This document shows positions 51,414 through 61,424 of a stretch of 64,000 nt of DNA, in pieces. The first letter of the stretch is position 1. Each line of letters begins with the position of its first letter. Source of the stretch: Streptomyces alfalfae (GTDB lineage: Bacteria; Actinomycetota; Actinomycetes; Streptomycetales; Streptomycetaceae); assembly GCF_004127445.1 (NCBI RefSeq), contig NZ_QEXM01000025.1:62001-126000 (forward strand). Direction: 5' to 3'. Under the pieces are notes generated by a model. That model saw nothing but the letters and a program-made list of their open reading frames with translations. It had not been told where the DNA came from and searched no databases. Made by a program: the position numbers and the translations under genes.

Positions 51414-51653
51414 TCAGTGGTTGACGCACTTGTTGCCGAACGCGGGGTTCAGCAGGCCGACGATGTTCACGGTGTTGCCGCAGACGTTCACGGGGACGTT
51501 GACCGGCACCTGTACGACGTTGCCGGAGACCACGCCGGGTGAGTTGGAGGCGGTGCCCTTCGCGTCGGCGTCCGCGGAGGCGGCACCCGCCGATCCGGCC
51601 ACAGCGGCGGCGGCGACGGCGGAGAAGGCGAGGACCTTGGTGGTACGGGACAT
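51414..51653 (-). CDS. Short chaplin
   Basis: A 79-residue chaplin. The signal peptide ends near AASA-DADAKG; the chaplin domain VSGNVVQVPVNVPVNVCGN then TVNIVGLLNPAFGN carries two Cys and the protein ends KCVNH. Length and composition match the short ChpD-H class, which assemble into amyloid-like rodlets on aerial hyphae. ATG 51653 follows AAGGAG. The 386 bases up to the exopolysaccharide cluster hold a divergent, fairly AT-rich promoter region and no gene I can support. Confidence 0.94.
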   Translation of the reverse strand: MSRTTKVLAFSAVAAAAVAGSAGAASADADAKGTASNSPGVVSGNVVQVPVNVPVNVCGNTVNIVGLLNPAFGNKCVNH

Positions 51654-52039
51654 GGGGTGCTGCTCCTTGGCAAAGGTGTGACGCACGGGCGGAATGCCCG
51701 TGTACGGGAAATCAACTGCCGATCCGGACGCCGAGTTGTGCACCCAGAAGAGTGATGTGTGCCGTGCGCCCCGCTGACGGCGAGGGCACCGGCCGACGCC
51801 GCGACCGGCGGCCCGCTGGGCGCACCGGATACGTGTGCCGTTCCCATCGACCCCGCCCCACCACGCATTTCACCGATCCGACACACGCGCCGGGATCGGC
51901 GGAGCTACTCCTCCACCGAGCTACAGTTGCGCATCGCATTGGGATATTTCAGTCATATACGTAAGATCCCGGCATTCCTTGCAGATGCCTTATCTCCGCT
52001 GTGGTTCAGAGCTCTTCACGTCGGAAGGCCAACGCCGTC

Positions 52040-53215
52040 ATGCGTCACTCCCCGGGCCCGCGGATCCTGCACGTCAGCCGGCCCGTCGAGGGCGGTGTGG
52101 CCCAGGTGGTCACCGACCTGGCCCGCGCCCAGGCCGCGACGGGCGCCGACGTCCACGTGGCCTGCCCCGACGAGGGCATGCTGCCCCGGGTCTGGGACAC
52201 CGCCGACGGCGGCGTACGCGGCCATCCGTGGACGGCGTCGCGCTCCCCCGGCCCACAACTCGCCGCAGAGGTACGGGACCTGGCCCGCGTCATCGCCCGC
52301 GTGCGGCCGGCGCTCGTGCACGCCCACAGCGCCAAGGCGGGCCTCGCCGCGCGCCTCGCCCTGCGCGGGCGCGTCCCGACCGTCTTCCAGCCGCACGCCT
52401 GGTCCTTCGAGGCGGTCGGCGGCGTCACCGCGCCCCTGACCCGCTGCTGGGAGCGGCGCGCCGCCCGCTGGACGGACCGCATCGTCTGCGTCAGCGAGGC
52501 CGAGTGGATCACCGGCCGCAGGGCGGGCGTCACGGGTGCGTACACGGTGATCCCCAACGGCGTCGATGTCGCCCGCTTCGCCCCCGGCCGCCGGTCCGAG
52601 GCCCGTCGCCGGCTGCTGCCCGACTCCTTCGCGCGGGCCCCCCTCGTGGTGTGCGTGGGCCGGCTGTGCCGGCAGAAGGGGCAGGACGTCCTGCTCCGCG
52701 CCTGGGCCGCCGTCGCCGAAGCGCTGCCCGGGGCCCGGCTCGTCCTCGTCGGCGACGGCCCCGACGCCGCCGGGCTGCGGGACCTGGCGGACACGACCGT
52801 GACGTTCGCGGGGGCGACGGACGACACCGCCTGCTGGTACCGGGCGGCCGACGTGGTCGTCCTGCCCTCCCGCTGGGAGGGCATGGCCCTGGCCCCGCTG
52901 GAGGCCATGGCCTGCGGCCGTCCCGTGGTGGTCACCGACGTGGACGGAGCCAGGGAGAGCCTTCCCCCGGCCGACCGCGCGCACGCCCTCGTACCGCCCA
53001 GCGACCCGGCGACGCTGGCACGGGCGCTGCTCGCCCTGCTGCGGGACGGCCCGCTGCGGGCCGAACTCGGGCGGCGGGGCCGCCGCCATGTCCTCGATCA
53101 CCACGACGCCCGGCGGACCGCGTCGGCGATCGACGCGGTGTACCGGGAGCTGCTGGGCCCGGCGCCCACCACGTACCCGGCGACCGCCAAGTACAGGGAG
53201 TGCACGACCACGTGA
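52040..53215 (+). CDS. GT4-family glycosyltransferase (exopolysaccharide)
   Basis: A 391-residue GT-B glycosyltransferase. The acceptor half opens RILHVSRPVEGGVAQVVTDL; the donor half has VPNGV-like VIPNGVDVARF, VVCVGRLCRQKGQDVLLRA and the GT4 E-x7-E region APLEAMACGRPVVVTD. It is the first gene of the cluster. ATG 52040 has GGAAGG 11 bases upstream; the frame opens at GTG 52001. The next gene starts on its stop (GTGA). Confidence 0.9.
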   Translation: MRHSPGPRILHVSRPVEGGVAQVVTDLARAQAATGADVHVACPDEGMLPRVWDTADGGVRGHPWTASRSPGPQLAAEVRDLARVIARVRPALVHAHSAKAGLAARLALRGRVPTVFQPHAWSFEAVGGVTAPLTRCWERRAARWTDRIVCVSEAEWITGRRAGVTGAYTVIPNGVDVARFAPGRRSEARRRLLPDSFARAPLVVCVGRLCRQKGQDVLLRAWAAVAEALPGARLVLVGDGPDAAGLRDLADTTVTFAGATDDTACWYRAADVVVLPSRWEGMALAPLEAMACGRPVVVTDVDGARESLPPADRAHALVPPSDPATLARALLALLRDGPLRAELGRRGRRHVLDHHDARRTASAIDAVYRELLGPAPTTYPATAKYRECTTT

Positions 53216-54705
53216 GTGCCGAACGAACCGTCGCCTCCTCCGCGGGACAGCCGCGGCAGGACACGTACCCCCCGGCCGGACCCCTCGTCGTGGCGCCCCG
53301 CGGCGCCCTCTGCCCGCGCGCCGGCGCCCCGGCGAGGGGGCCCGCGCGGGGGCGGCGCACGGCCGCCGCCCTGGTCACCGTGGACGCCGCCGCCGCGCTG
53401 CTCGGCATGTTCCTGCTGGCCGATCCCCGCCGCATCGCCGTGCTCGCCCCCCTGCTCGTCGTCGGCGTCCTCGCCCTGAACGCCCGGGGCCGCCTGTACG
53501 CGTACACCGCCGTGCCCGCCACGCTGGACGAGGTGCCCTCGCTCTGCGGCCGGGTCGCGCTCGGCTGGGCCCTCGTCGCGGCGCTCGCGCCCGCCCTGCC
53601 CGCGCACATGCCGCAGCTCGCCCCACGCACGCTGCTCATGATGGCCGCCACGCAGTGCCTGATCGGCGTCTGCGGACGCGCCCTGGTCCACCGGTGGCTG
53701 CGGGCCCGCGCCCTGCGAAGACCACGGCCGGTCCTGGTGCTCGGCTCCGGCGGGCAGGCCCAGGCCGTGGCCGCGGCCCTGCTGCGGCGGCCCCGCTGCG
53801 GGCTGCGCCCCGTCGGCGTCGTGGACGAGGCGGCGGAGCAGCGGCCCGCCGACGAGGACGGCGCCGAGCCGTCCGCCGCGCCCGGACTGCCGGTGCTGCG
53901 CACGGAGGACGAACTGCACCGGGCCGTCATCCAGAACGACGTGCGCGCCGTCCTGCTGCTCGCGGGCCACGGCGGACCCGCCGACCGGCTGTCCGCCCTG
54001 CGCGGCCTCGGCTGCGACCTCTGGGAGATCGACCCGCGCGGCCCCGGCCTCGCCTCGCCCGGGGAGAGCGCCCGCGCCTACGTGGCGGGGTTCCGCTGCC
54101 GGCCGCTGCTGCCCGCCGGGGGCCGGGGGACCGGCCTCGGCAAGCGGCTCCTCGACTTCGCGGTCTCCGGCGTCCTGCTGCTCCTCGCCGCGCCCGCGCT
54201 GCTCGCCTGCGCGCTGATCCTGCGGACCACGGAGGGGCCCGGCGTCATCTTCCGGCAGGAACGCGTCGGCAAGGACGGACGCCTCTTCACCCTGCTGAAG
54301 TTCCGCACCCACCGGCCCGCCGACCCGCAGGAGGCGGCCACGCGGTGGAGCGTCGCGGACGAGCGCCGGATGAGCGCGTTCTGCCGCTTCCTGCGCAGCA
54401 GCTCCCTCGACGAGCTGCCGCAGCTGTGGAACGTGCTGCGCGGCGACATGAGCCTGGTCGGGCCGCGCCCCGAACGGCCCTTTTTCGTGGCGCAGTTCAG
54501 CCAGTCCTACCCGCACTACGCGCAGCGCCACCGGATGCCGACCGGCATCACCGGGCTCGCCCAGATCCACGGTCTGCGCGGGGACACCTCCATCGAGGAC
54601 CGCTGCCGCTTCGACAACGCCTACATCGACAGCTGGTCCTTCTGGCAGGACCTCTGCATCCTGCTGCGCACCCTCGGCTGCCTCGTGCGCCGTACGGGGA
54701 GCTGA
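53212..54705 (+). CDS. Polyprenyl-phosphate sugar-1-phosphate transferase (priming enzyme)
   Basis: A 497-residue WbaP/ExoY-type priming transferase. Five N-terminal helices and a Rossmann-like CoA-binding-style domain (VLVLGSGGQAQAVAAAL) precede the catalytic C-terminal domain: RLLDFAVSGVLLLLAAPALL, FRQERVGKDGRLFTLLKFRT, and SSLDELPQLWNVLRGDMSLV then GPRPE. It transfers a sugar phosphate to undecaprenyl phosphate to begin each repeat unit. The GTG start overlaps the preceding stop. Confidence 0.92.
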   Translation: MSAERTVASSAGQPRQDTYPPAGPLVVAPRGALCPRAGAPARGPARGRRTAAALVTVDAAAALLGMFLLADPRRIAVLAPLLVVGVLALNARGRLYAYTAVPATLDEVPSLCGRVALGWALVAALAPALPAHMPQLAPRTLLMMAATQCLIGVCGRALVHRWLRARALRRPRPVLVLGSGGQAQAVAAALLRRPRCGLRPVGVVDEAAEQRPADEDGAEPSAAPGLPVLRTEDELHRAVIQNDVRAVLLLAGHGGPADRLSALRGLGCDLWEIDPRGPGLASPGESARAYVAGFRCRPLLPAGGRGTGLGKRLLDFAVSGVLLLLAAPALLACALILRTTEGPGVIFRQERVGKDGRLFTLLKFRTHRPADPQEAATRWSVADERRMSAFCRFLRSSSLDELPQLWNVLRGDMSLVGPRPERPFFVAQFSQSYPHYAQRHRMPTGITGLAQIHGLRGDTSIEDRCRFDNAYIDSWSFWQDLCILLRTLGCLVRRTGS

Positions 54706-54710
54706 GGCCC

Positions 54711-56069
54711 GTGACGCACGCCCCCTCCCCCGCCCTCGCCCGCGCCCGGCCGGCCGACGCCGCCCTGCGCGCGCTGCGGCGCGACGCCCCGGTCCTGCCG
54801 GTGGTGCTGCTCGTCGCGCTGCTCGCGCTGCCGGCCCCCGCCGGCGGCGAGCCTGCCGGGGGCGGCGGCACGGGCACCCTCGCCGACGCCGTCTCCGCCC
54901 TGGTGGTCGGCGGCTGCGCCGTCCACCTCGCCCGCACCGGCAGGCGCCCGCTGACCAGGACCGCCGCGGTGCTCCTCGGGCTGCCGGTCATCGGTGTCAC
55001 CGTCGCCGCCTTCGGCGCCTCCTCGGCCGCGACCGGCGTCGCGGGCGCCGCGCGCTACCTCCAGATCTTCGTCCTCGTACCCGCGGCCGTGCTCATGCTG
55101 GTCCGTGACGCCCGTCAGTTCCGGATCGTCGCCTGGGCGCTGGTGGCGCTCGCCCTCTGGCAGGGCGCGATCGGCGTGCGCCAGAACCTCACGGGCACCG
55201 GCGCCTCGTACGCGGGCGAGGACATCCGTGCCGTCGGGACCTTCGGCTCCACGGACGTCATGGGGATGGCCACGGTCGTCTCCTACGGGCTCGTCTGCGC
55301 CCTCGCGCTCGCCTTCCGCCCGCACGCGCCGCGCCAGCGGTCGGCGGCCGTGACCTGCGCCGTCCTGCTGACCGTGCCGCTCGCCCTGTCGTTCAGCCGC
55401 GGCGCGTGGATCGCCACGGCGGCGGCCTGCACCGCGGTGCTGTTCCTCGCCGGGGCGCGCCGCGCGGGCCGCGTCCTGCTCGCCGGGGGCGCGGCGGCCG
55501 TGGTCCTGGTGGCCGGGCTCGGCGTCGGCTCGGCGCTGCTCCAGGAGCGGCTCGGCAGCATCACCCAGGTCACCGGCGCGCCCGACCAGTCGGTCGTCGA
55601 CCGGTACACGATGTGGGCGGCGTCGGCCGACATGTGGCGCGAGCACCCGGTGACCGGCGTGGGGCTCAAGGGCTTCCCCGACCACCGTGACGGCCACGCC
55701 TCGCTGGCCCTGTCCTCCGCGAGCGACACCGCGGGCGCGGGCAGCGGCTTCGTCCGCCAGCCGCTGCTCTCCCCGCACAACATGTACCTGCTCGTCCTCG
55801 CCGAACAGGGCCTGCTCGGCCTGGCCGCGCTCGCCGGGGGCTGGGCCGCGCTCCTGGTCCTCGGCCTGCGCGCGTGGCACGGCGAGCGCGCCGGACGCGG
55901 CGGCTCCCGCCCGGACTGCGCGCTGCTCGCCTGCGGCCTGCTGGTCTGGCAGCTCGTCGACTTCGTCTACGCGGACATCGGCGGCCCCTCCACCGTCCTC
56001 ACGGCGGTCATGCTCGGGATGGTGGCGTGGTGGTCGGTGGGCCCGCGCGAAGAGGCGGCCAGGGGATGA
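54711..56069 (+). CDS. O-antigen ligase/polymerase-like membrane protein
   Basis: A 452-residue polytopic membrane protein (about ten helices) of the Wzy/WaaL fold. The large periplasmic loop reads AGEDIRAVGTFGSTDVMGM, and the catalytic-type loop reads MWREHPVTGVGLKGFPDHRD, then PHNMYLLVLAEQGLLGLAA, the PHN signature of O-antigen ligases/polymerases. It should join repeat units or attach polymer. GTG 54711 follows the preceding stop by five bases and is itself overlapped by the next gene. Confidence 0.87.
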   Translation: MTHAPSPALARARPADAALRALRRDAPVLPVVLLVALLALPAPAGGEPAGGGGTGTLADAVSALVVGGCAVHLARTGRRPLTRTAAVLLGLPVIGVTVAAFGASSAATGVAGAARYLQIFVLVPAAVLMLVRDARQFRIVAWALVALALWQGAIGVRQNLTGTGASYAGEDIRAVGTFGSTDVMGMATVVSYGLVCALALAFRPHAPRQRSAAVTCAVLLTVPLALSFSRGAWIATAAACTAVLFLAGARRAGRVLLAGGAAAVVLVAGLGVGSALLQERLGSITQVTGAPDQSVVDRYTMWAASADMWREHPVTGVGLKGFPDHRDGHASLALSSASDTAGAGSGFVRQPLLSPHNMYLLVLAEQGLLGLAALAGGWAALLVLGLRAWHGERAGRGGSRPDCALLACGLLVWQLVDFVYADIGGPSTVLTAVMLGMVAWWSVGPREEAARG

Positions 56070-57730
56070 CGACCGCCCCGCGGGTGGCGGCGGAGCCGGC
56101 GGACGACGCGGCGCGCCCGGCCGGACCGGTGACGGCCCCGCCCGACGGCCGCTCCCCGAGGACCGGCGGCTCCTTCCTCGCCAGAGCCGCGCTGGTGACC
56201 GCCGCGCTGTCCGTGGCCGGTTCGCTGCTCGGGCTCGTGCGGGACCAGGCGCTCGCGCACTTCTTCGGCGCGGGTACGGACACCGACGCCTTCCTCGTGG
56301 CGTGGACCCTGCCCGAGCTGGCCGCGACGCTGCTCATCGAGGACGGGCTCGCCTTCTTCCTCGTGCCGGCGTTCAGCCTCGCGCTGGCCCGCCGCGCGGC
56401 GGAACCGGACGCCGACCCCGTACGCGATCTCGTGCGGGCGTCGCTGCCGCGGATGTCCCTGTGGTTCGCCGGCGCCGCGCTGCTGCTCGTCGCGGCGGCG
56501 CCCGTCGTGGTGGAGCTGCTCGCGCCGGGGCTGCCCGATCCCGGGCTCGCCGTGGACTGCACACGGCTCACCGCCACCTGCGCCTTCACCTTCGGGCTCA
56601 CCGGCTACTGCAGCGCCGCCCTGCGCGCGCACCAGCGGTTCGTGGCCCCGGCGACGGTGTACGTCGCCTACAACACCGCCATCATCGCCGCCCTGTTCCT
56701 GCTGGCCGCCCCCTTCGGCGTACGGGCGGCGGCGACCGGGGTCGCGGTGGGCGGCGCGCTCATGGTGCTCGTCCAGGCGCCCTCGCTCTGGCGGCAGCTG
56801 CGGCGGCCCGCGGACCCGGCGAAGGGCCCGGCGCAGGCCGCGGAGACGACGCTCCAGACCGCGCTCATCTGGAGCGTCCTCTTCTTCGCGCTGTGCCGTC
56901 AGTCGCAGGTCCTCGTCGAGCGGTTCCTCGCCTCGTCGCTGCCCGCGGGCGCCATCTCGCACCTGAACTACGCGCAGAAGGTCGCGCAGATGCCGATGGC
57001 GCTGTCCCTCATGCTCTGCACCGTCACCTTCCCCGTCGTCGCCCGCGCGCTCGCGGCCGGGGAGACCGAGCGGGCCAGGGACCGCGTGGAGCGCGACCTC
57101 GTCCTCGCGGGCTGCATGGTGCTCCTGGGCGCGGCGGCGGTCATCGCGAGTGCACCCGCCCTCATCGACCTGCTCTTCCACCGCGGCCACTTCACCGCGC
57201 GGGACACCGGGATCACGGCCTCCGTGATGCGCGTCTACGCCCTCGGCCTCCTCGGCCACACCATGGTCGGCGCGCTCGCCAGGGCCCACTTCTCCGCCGC
57301 GAGGAAGACCTGGGTCCCGCTCTACGCGATGTTCGTCGGCCTGGTCACCACCGCGGGCCTCGGCTTCCTGACCGTCGGCGCCTGGGGCGTCCACGCCATC
57401 GCCGCGGCCAACGCCGCCGGGATCTGCGTCACCGCCCTGCTCCTGTTCCGCGGCCTCGGCCCGCACACCGTGCCCGTCAGGACGAAGGCGGTGCTCGCGC
57501 GCCTCGCCCGGCTCACCGCGGCCGCCGCCGGCGCGACGGTGCTCGGCGCCCTCACCGAGGGGGCCGTCGGGCGGCCCGCCCTCGCCGTCCTGGCGAGCGG
57601 CGTGGTGGTCACCGTCTCCTTCGCCCTCCTCGGCCTGCTGCTCAAGGCACAGCCCTGGCCGTCCGCACTCCACTCAGTGACCCGTTCAGTGACCCGCTCA
57701 GTGACAGGAGAGCCGCGTCATGTCCGTTGA
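56066..57730 (+). CDS. MurJ-like/MOP flippase
   Basis: A 554-residue membrane transporter of the MurJ/MVF branch, with about 14 helices. Signatures: SLLGLVRDQALAHFFGAGTD, LVRASLPRMSLWFAGA, and ILFALCR-like SVLFFALCRQSQVLVERFLA; near the end ARKTWVPLYAMFVGLV. Within this cluster it most likely flips the lipid-linked repeat unit rather than lipid II, though it is closer to MurJ than to Wzx. ATG 56066 overlaps the previous stop (ATGA). Confidence 0.88.
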   Translation: MTTAPRVAAEPADDAARPAGPVTAPPDGRSPRTGGSFLARAALVTAALSVAGSLLGLVRDQALAHFFGAGTDTDAFLVAWTLPELAATLLIEDGLAFFLVPAFSLALARRAAEPDADPVRDLVRASLPRMSLWFAGAALLLVAAAPVVVELLAPGLPDPGLAVDCTRLTATCAFTFGLTGYCSAALRAHQRFVAPATVYVAYNTAIIAALFLLAAPFGVRAAATGVAVGGALMVLVQAPSLWRQLRRPADPAKGPAQAAETTLQTALIWSVLFFALCRQSQVLVERFLASSLPAGAISHLNYAQKVAQMPMALSLMLCTVTFPVVARALAAGETERARDRVERDLVLAGCMVLLGAAAVIASAPALIDLLFHRGHFTARDTGITASVMRVYALGLLGHTMVGALARAHFSAARKTWVPLYAMFVGLVTTAGLGFLTVGAWGVHAIAAANAAGICVTALLLFRGLGPHTVPVRTKAVLARLARLTAAAAGATVLGALTEGAVGRPALAVLASGVVVTVSFALLGLLLKAQPWPSALHSVTRSVTRSVTGEPRHVR

Positions 57731-58508
57731 CCTCACCCCGCCCACCCCGTCGGACACGGAACCCTTCCTGCGGCTGCGGACCCCCCGCACCCCGGCATGG
57801 GTGGCGATGTACCACTCCGTGGCCGACCCCACCGACGACCCGTACGAGATCACCGTCTCTCCCGACCGCCTCGACGCCCAGCTGCGCTGGATGCGGCGCC
57901 AGGGCCTGCGCGGCGTCTCGATGCGGCAGCTCACGGAGGCGTGCGCCCGGGGGCGGCAGCACAACCTCGTCGGCCTCACCTTCGACGACGGCTACCGCGA
58001 CTTCGTCGACCACGCGCTGCCGCTGCTGCGCCGCCACGCGTGCACGGCCACCGTGTTCGCGCTGCCCGGCCGCATCGCCGGGGAGAACGCCTGGGACCCG
58101 CTCGGCCCCCGCAAGCCGCTCCTGGACGCCGACGGCATCCGGCACGCCGCCGCCGAGGGCATGGAGGTCGCCTCGCACGGCCTGACCCACACCGACCTGA
58201 CCGCCGCCGACGACGCGACGCTGCGCCGCGAGGTCGCCGGGAGCCGGGTGGCGCTCGCCGACGTGACGGGGGAGGAACCCGCCGGGTTCTGCTACCCGTA
58301 CGGGCACGTGGACGAGCGGGTGCTCCTGGCCGTGCGCGACGCCGGCTACCGCTACGCCTGCGCCATCGCCCCCGGGCCGCTCGCCGGGCCCCTCGCGCTG
58401 CCCCGCGTGCACATCGGCCAGGGCGACACCGCCTGGCGGCTGCGCCTGAAGCTGCGCACGAACCGGCTCAGGCACCGTGCGCTCGCCGGATCGGCGGTGA
58501 CGGCGTGA
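57720..58508 (+). CDS. Polysaccharide deacetylase (CE4)
   Basis: A 262-residue carbohydrate esterase 4 without signal peptide. Motif 1 is LTFDDGYRDF (Asp-Asp, about 89-93), motif 2 is ASHGLTHTDL (His-x3-His), and motif 3 CYPYGHVDERV. A cytoplasmic location implies action on lipid-linked or precursor sugars before export. ATG 57720 overlaps the flippase by 11 bases. Confidence 0.9.
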   Translation: MSVDLTPPTPSDTEPFLRLRTPRTPAWVAMYHSVADPTDDPYEITVSPDRLDAQLRWMRRQGLRGVSMRQLTEACARGRQHNLVGLTFDDGYRDFVDHALPLLRRHACTATVFALPGRIAGENAWDPLGPRKPLLDADGIRHAAAEGMEVASHGLTHTDLTAADDATLRREVAGSRVALADVTGEEPAGFCYPYGHVDERVLLAVRDAGYRYACAIAPGPLAGPLALPRVHIGQGDTAWRLRLKLRTNRLRHRALAGSAVTA

Positions 58509-59656
58509 AGGCCCTGCACATCATCACCGGGCTCGGGGTGGGCGGCGCGGAACAGCAACTGCGGCTGCTGCTGCGCCATCTGCCGACGGAGTGCGACGTC
58601 GTCACGCTGACCAACGCGGGCGCCGTCGCGCGCGGCATCGTGGCCGACGGCGCCCGCGTCACCGACCTCGGCATGGCGGGCAACCGCGACGTCACGGTGC
58701 TGCCCCGGCTCAGCGGCCTCATCAAGGCGGGCGGCTACGACGTCGTCCACACCCACCTCTACCGCGCCTGCCTCTACGGACGCGTCGCCGCCCGCCTGGC
58801 CGGGGTGCGCGCGGTGGTCGCCACGGAACACTCCCTGGGCGACTCGCAGATGGAGGGCAGGCCGCTGACCCGAGGGGTCCGCGCGCTGTACCTCGCGGGG
58901 GAACGGCTCGGGCGGATGACCGTGGCGGTCTCCCCCGCCGTCGGGCAGCGCCTCAGCAGCTGGGGGGTGCCGCGCCAGCGCATCCAGGTGGTGCCGAACG
59001 GCATCGACGTGGAGCGCTTCCGCTTCGACCCGGCCGCCCGCGTCCTGGTCCGCAAGCGCTTCGGCCTCCCCGAGTCGGCGTTCGTCGTCGGGGGCGTGGG
59101 CCGGCTCTCCCCCGGCAAGCGGTTCGACGTGCTGCTGCGCGCGGTGGCCCAACTGCCGCCCGACGTGGCCGTCCTGCTGGTGGGCAGCGGGCCCGAGGAG
59201 CCGGAGCTGCGGCGCCTCGCCCAGCGGCTCGGCCTCACCGACCGGGTGCGGTTCGCCGGTGAGGCGGGCCACGAGGAGGGCACCGCCGCCGACGGCGTGC
59301 CCGACCTGCCCTCGCTGCTCGCCGCCATGGACGCGCTGGCCTCGCCGTCCCCCGAGGAGGCCTTCGGACTCGCGCTCGTGGAGGGCCTGGCCAGCGGTCT
59401 GCCCGTCCTGTACTCGTCGTGCCCCGCCGTCGACGGCCTCCCCGAGGGCGTCACGGCCGACGCCACCCGCTGCCCGAGCGATCCGGACGCCTACGCCGGG
59501 GCCCTGCACGGCCTGCGCGGCGGCGTCCGCGTCCCCGCGCGCCGCCGGGCGCCGGCCGCGGCGGAGCACTACAGCATCACCCGCAGCGCCGGACAACTGA
59601 TGCGTGTCTACACGTCGGTCGTCTCCGGCCCGACCCTGGAGGTGACCCCTCGATGA
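58505..59656 (+). CDS. GT4-family glycosyltransferase
   Basis: A 383-residue GT-B transferase: IITGLGVGGAEQQLRLLLRH at the start, VVPNGIDVERFRF, GGVGRLSPGKRFDVLLRA, and PSPEEAFGLALVEGLASGLP as the donor-binding GT4 motif. It begins on the deacetylase stop (GTGA) and ends on the next start (ATGA). Like the first gene, it would extend the lipid-linked repeat unit. Confidence 0.92.
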   Translation: MKALHIITGLGVGGAEQQLRLLLRHLPTECDVVTLTNAGAVARGIVADGARVTDLGMAGNRDVTVLPRLSGLIKAGGYDVVHTHLYRACLYGRVAARLAGVRAVVATEHSLGDSQMEGRPLTRGVRALYLAGERLGRMTVAVSPAVGQRLSSWGVPRQRIQVVPNGIDVERFRFDPAARVLVRKRFGLPESAFVVGGVGRLSPGKRFDVLLRAVAQLPPDVAVLLVGSGPEEPELRRLAQRLGLTDRVRFAGEAGHEEGTAADGVPDLPSLLAAMDALASPSPEEAFGLALVEGLASGLPVLYSSCPAVDGLPEGVTADATRCPSDPDAYAGALHGLRGGVRVPARRRAPAAAEHYSITRSAGQLMRVYTSVVSGPTLEVTPR

Positions 59657-60324
59657 GCGACCCCGTGACCAAGCGCCCGCGGCTCGACGCCCTGCGCGCC
59701 CGCCTCGACCCCCTGCGCGCCCGCGCCGCCCGGCTGCCCCGCTGGACCGCCCTGCCGGCCTGCGCCCTCGTCGGCCTCCTCGCGGGCACCGGGTACGGCG
59801 TGCTGAAGACACCGCGGTACACGGCCACGAGTTACGTGCTCGCCGTGCCGCAGGGCAAGTCCGACCCGGCCACGGCGCTGGGCTACGCCCAGGCGTACGG
59901 CCGGGTGGCGAAGCAGCTCGCCGTGATCGGTGACGCCCAGGTGGCGGCGGGCATGTCGCCGACGGGGCTGCGGGACAGCATCCAGGTGGCCACCTCGCCC
60001 GACGCGCCGATGATCGCGATCTCCGCGTCGGCGGCCAGGCCGTCGACCGCCGCGATCACGGCCAACGCGGTGGCCCGCGCCCTGTCCACGGGCGCCAACC
60101 ACTCCAAGGACAGCACCCAGGTCAAGCTGCTGCCGTTCTCCCGCGCCCTCGACCCGGCCGAGCCCTCCTCGCTCTCCCCCGGGGTGACCGCCCTGGTCGG
60201 CGGCTGCGCGGGCGGCCTGCTCGGCGGCCTCGCCCTCCTCGTACGCCCGCGCGCCCGCACGGAACCGGCTCCCGGCGCCTCCGTGCCAGGCCCCGCGTCC
60301 GTCCTGGCGAGGAGCGCCCCGTGA
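59653..60324 (+). CDS. Wzz-like chain-length/copolymerase protein
   Basis: A 223-residue protein with two membrane helices (ALPACALVGLLAGTGYGVL near 35; ALVGGCAGGLLGGLALLV near 185) around a periplasmic loop. The first helix is followed by TPRYTATSYVLAVPQGK, the family's beta start. Such polysaccharide copolymerases set polymer length; no BY-kinase is fused or adjacent. The start is ATGA-coupled. Confidence 0.82.
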   Translation: MSDPVTKRPRLDALRARLDPLRARAARLPRWTALPACALVGLLAGTGYGVLKTPRYTATSYVLAVPQGKSDPATALGYAQAYGRVAKQLAVIGDAQVAAGMSPTGLRDSIQVATSPDAPMIAISASAARPSTAAITANAVARALSTGANHSKDSTQVKLLPFSRALDPAEPSSLSPGVTALVGGCAGGLLGGLALLVRPRARTEPAPGASVPGPASVLARSAP

Positions 60325-61424
60325 CGGCCGCGCGGCACCGCGCCCCGGCGGTCCGGGTGTGCGTGGACGAGGCGGAGTTCGAGGCGCTCGCGGGGGCCTG
60401 GCGGCGGCTGTACCTGTCCTGTGCGGCGGCCACCCCGTTCCAGAGCCACGCCTGGCTCTCCTCCTGGTGGCGGTCCTACGGGCGGCCGGGGCGGCTGCGG
60501 GTGGTGCTGGTCGGCGACGGTGACCGGCTGATCGCCGCGGCCCCGCTGACGCGGACGCGCGGCCCGGTCCTGAGACCGCTCGGCGGTGCGATCTCCGACT
60601 TCACGGACGTGCTCATCGACGACGCCGAGCGCGAGGAGGGGGCGCGGGCGCTGGTGGCGGGGCTGCGCCGGCTCGCCGGGACCGCGCTGATCGACTTCGG
60701 CGAAGTGCGGCCCGGCGCCTGCCTGGAGAGCGTCTACGGGCTCTGGGAGGGACCGAAGCGGGCGCTCGCCGACTCGCCCTGCCTCGAACTGCCCCCGCTG
60801 CCCATGGACGAGCTGCTCACGCGTCTGCCGACGCCGCGCGCACAGCGCACCCGGGCCAAGATCCGCAAGCTGTCCGCGCTCGGCGTGGAGAGCCGCGTCG
60901 TGCCCGCCGACGAGGTCGAGACCTCCCTGCACACCCTGCTGCACCTGCACAGACTCCAGTGGGAGGGCAGGAAGGTGACCTCCGAGCACCTCCAGCCGCG
61001 CTTCCGCGAGCACCTGCTGCGCTCGATGCGGCCGATGGTCGCGGCCGGCGAGGCGGTGGTGACCGAGTTCCGCCTGGACGGCGAGGTCCTCGCCGCCGAT
61101 CTGACCCTGCTCTCCGGCACGCTGGCCGGCGGCTACCTCTACGGCGCCCACCCCAGGCTCAGGGAGCGCAAGGTCGACGTGGCCACGATGCTCCTGGACG
61201 CGGCCACCCGGCATACCGGCGGCGAGCAGCGCCGCGCGCTGAGCCTGCTGCGCGGCAACGAGCCGTACAAGCACCACTGGCGCCCCGACCCGGTCACCAA
61301 CCAGCGCTTCCTGCTCGCCCGCCACCGGACGGCCCCGCTGCTGGCCGCCGCGGCCGGGTACACGGCGGCCCGCGAGTGGGCGAAGCCGAAGCTGCGGGAG
61401 CTGCGGGAGCGGCGCGGTCAGTAG
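60321..61424 (+). CDS. CelD/BcsL-type GNAT acetyltransferase-like protein
   Basis: A 367-residue protein of the FemAB/GNAT-like CelD group: FQSHAWLSSWWRSYGRPG at residues about 42-60, RTRAKIRKLSALGVESRVVP near 175-195, and the C-terminal ALSLLRGNEPYKHHWRPDPV, the family's signature. Members acetylate sugars or attach amino acids in surface polysaccharide pathways. The start overlaps the Wzz-like stop (GTGA); its own end overlaps the convergent hydrolase by seven bases. Confidence 0.85.
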   Translation: MTAARHRAPAVRVCVDEAEFEALAGAWRRLYLSCAAATPFQSHAWLSSWWRSYGRPGRLRVVLVGDGDRLIAAAPLTRTRGPVLRPLGGAISDFTDVLIDDAEREEGARALVAGLRRLAGTALIDFGEVRPGACLESVYGLWEGPKRALADSPCLELPPLPMDELLTRLPTPRAQRTRAKIRKLSALGVESRVVPADEVETSLHTLLHLHRLQWEGRKVTSEHLQPRFREHLLRSMRPMVAAGEAVVTEFRLDGEVLAADLTLLSGTLAGGYLYGAHPRLRERKVDVATMLLDAATRHTGGEQRRALSLLRGNEPYKHHWRPDPVTNQRFLLARHRTAPLLAAAAGYTAAREWAKPKLRELRERRGQ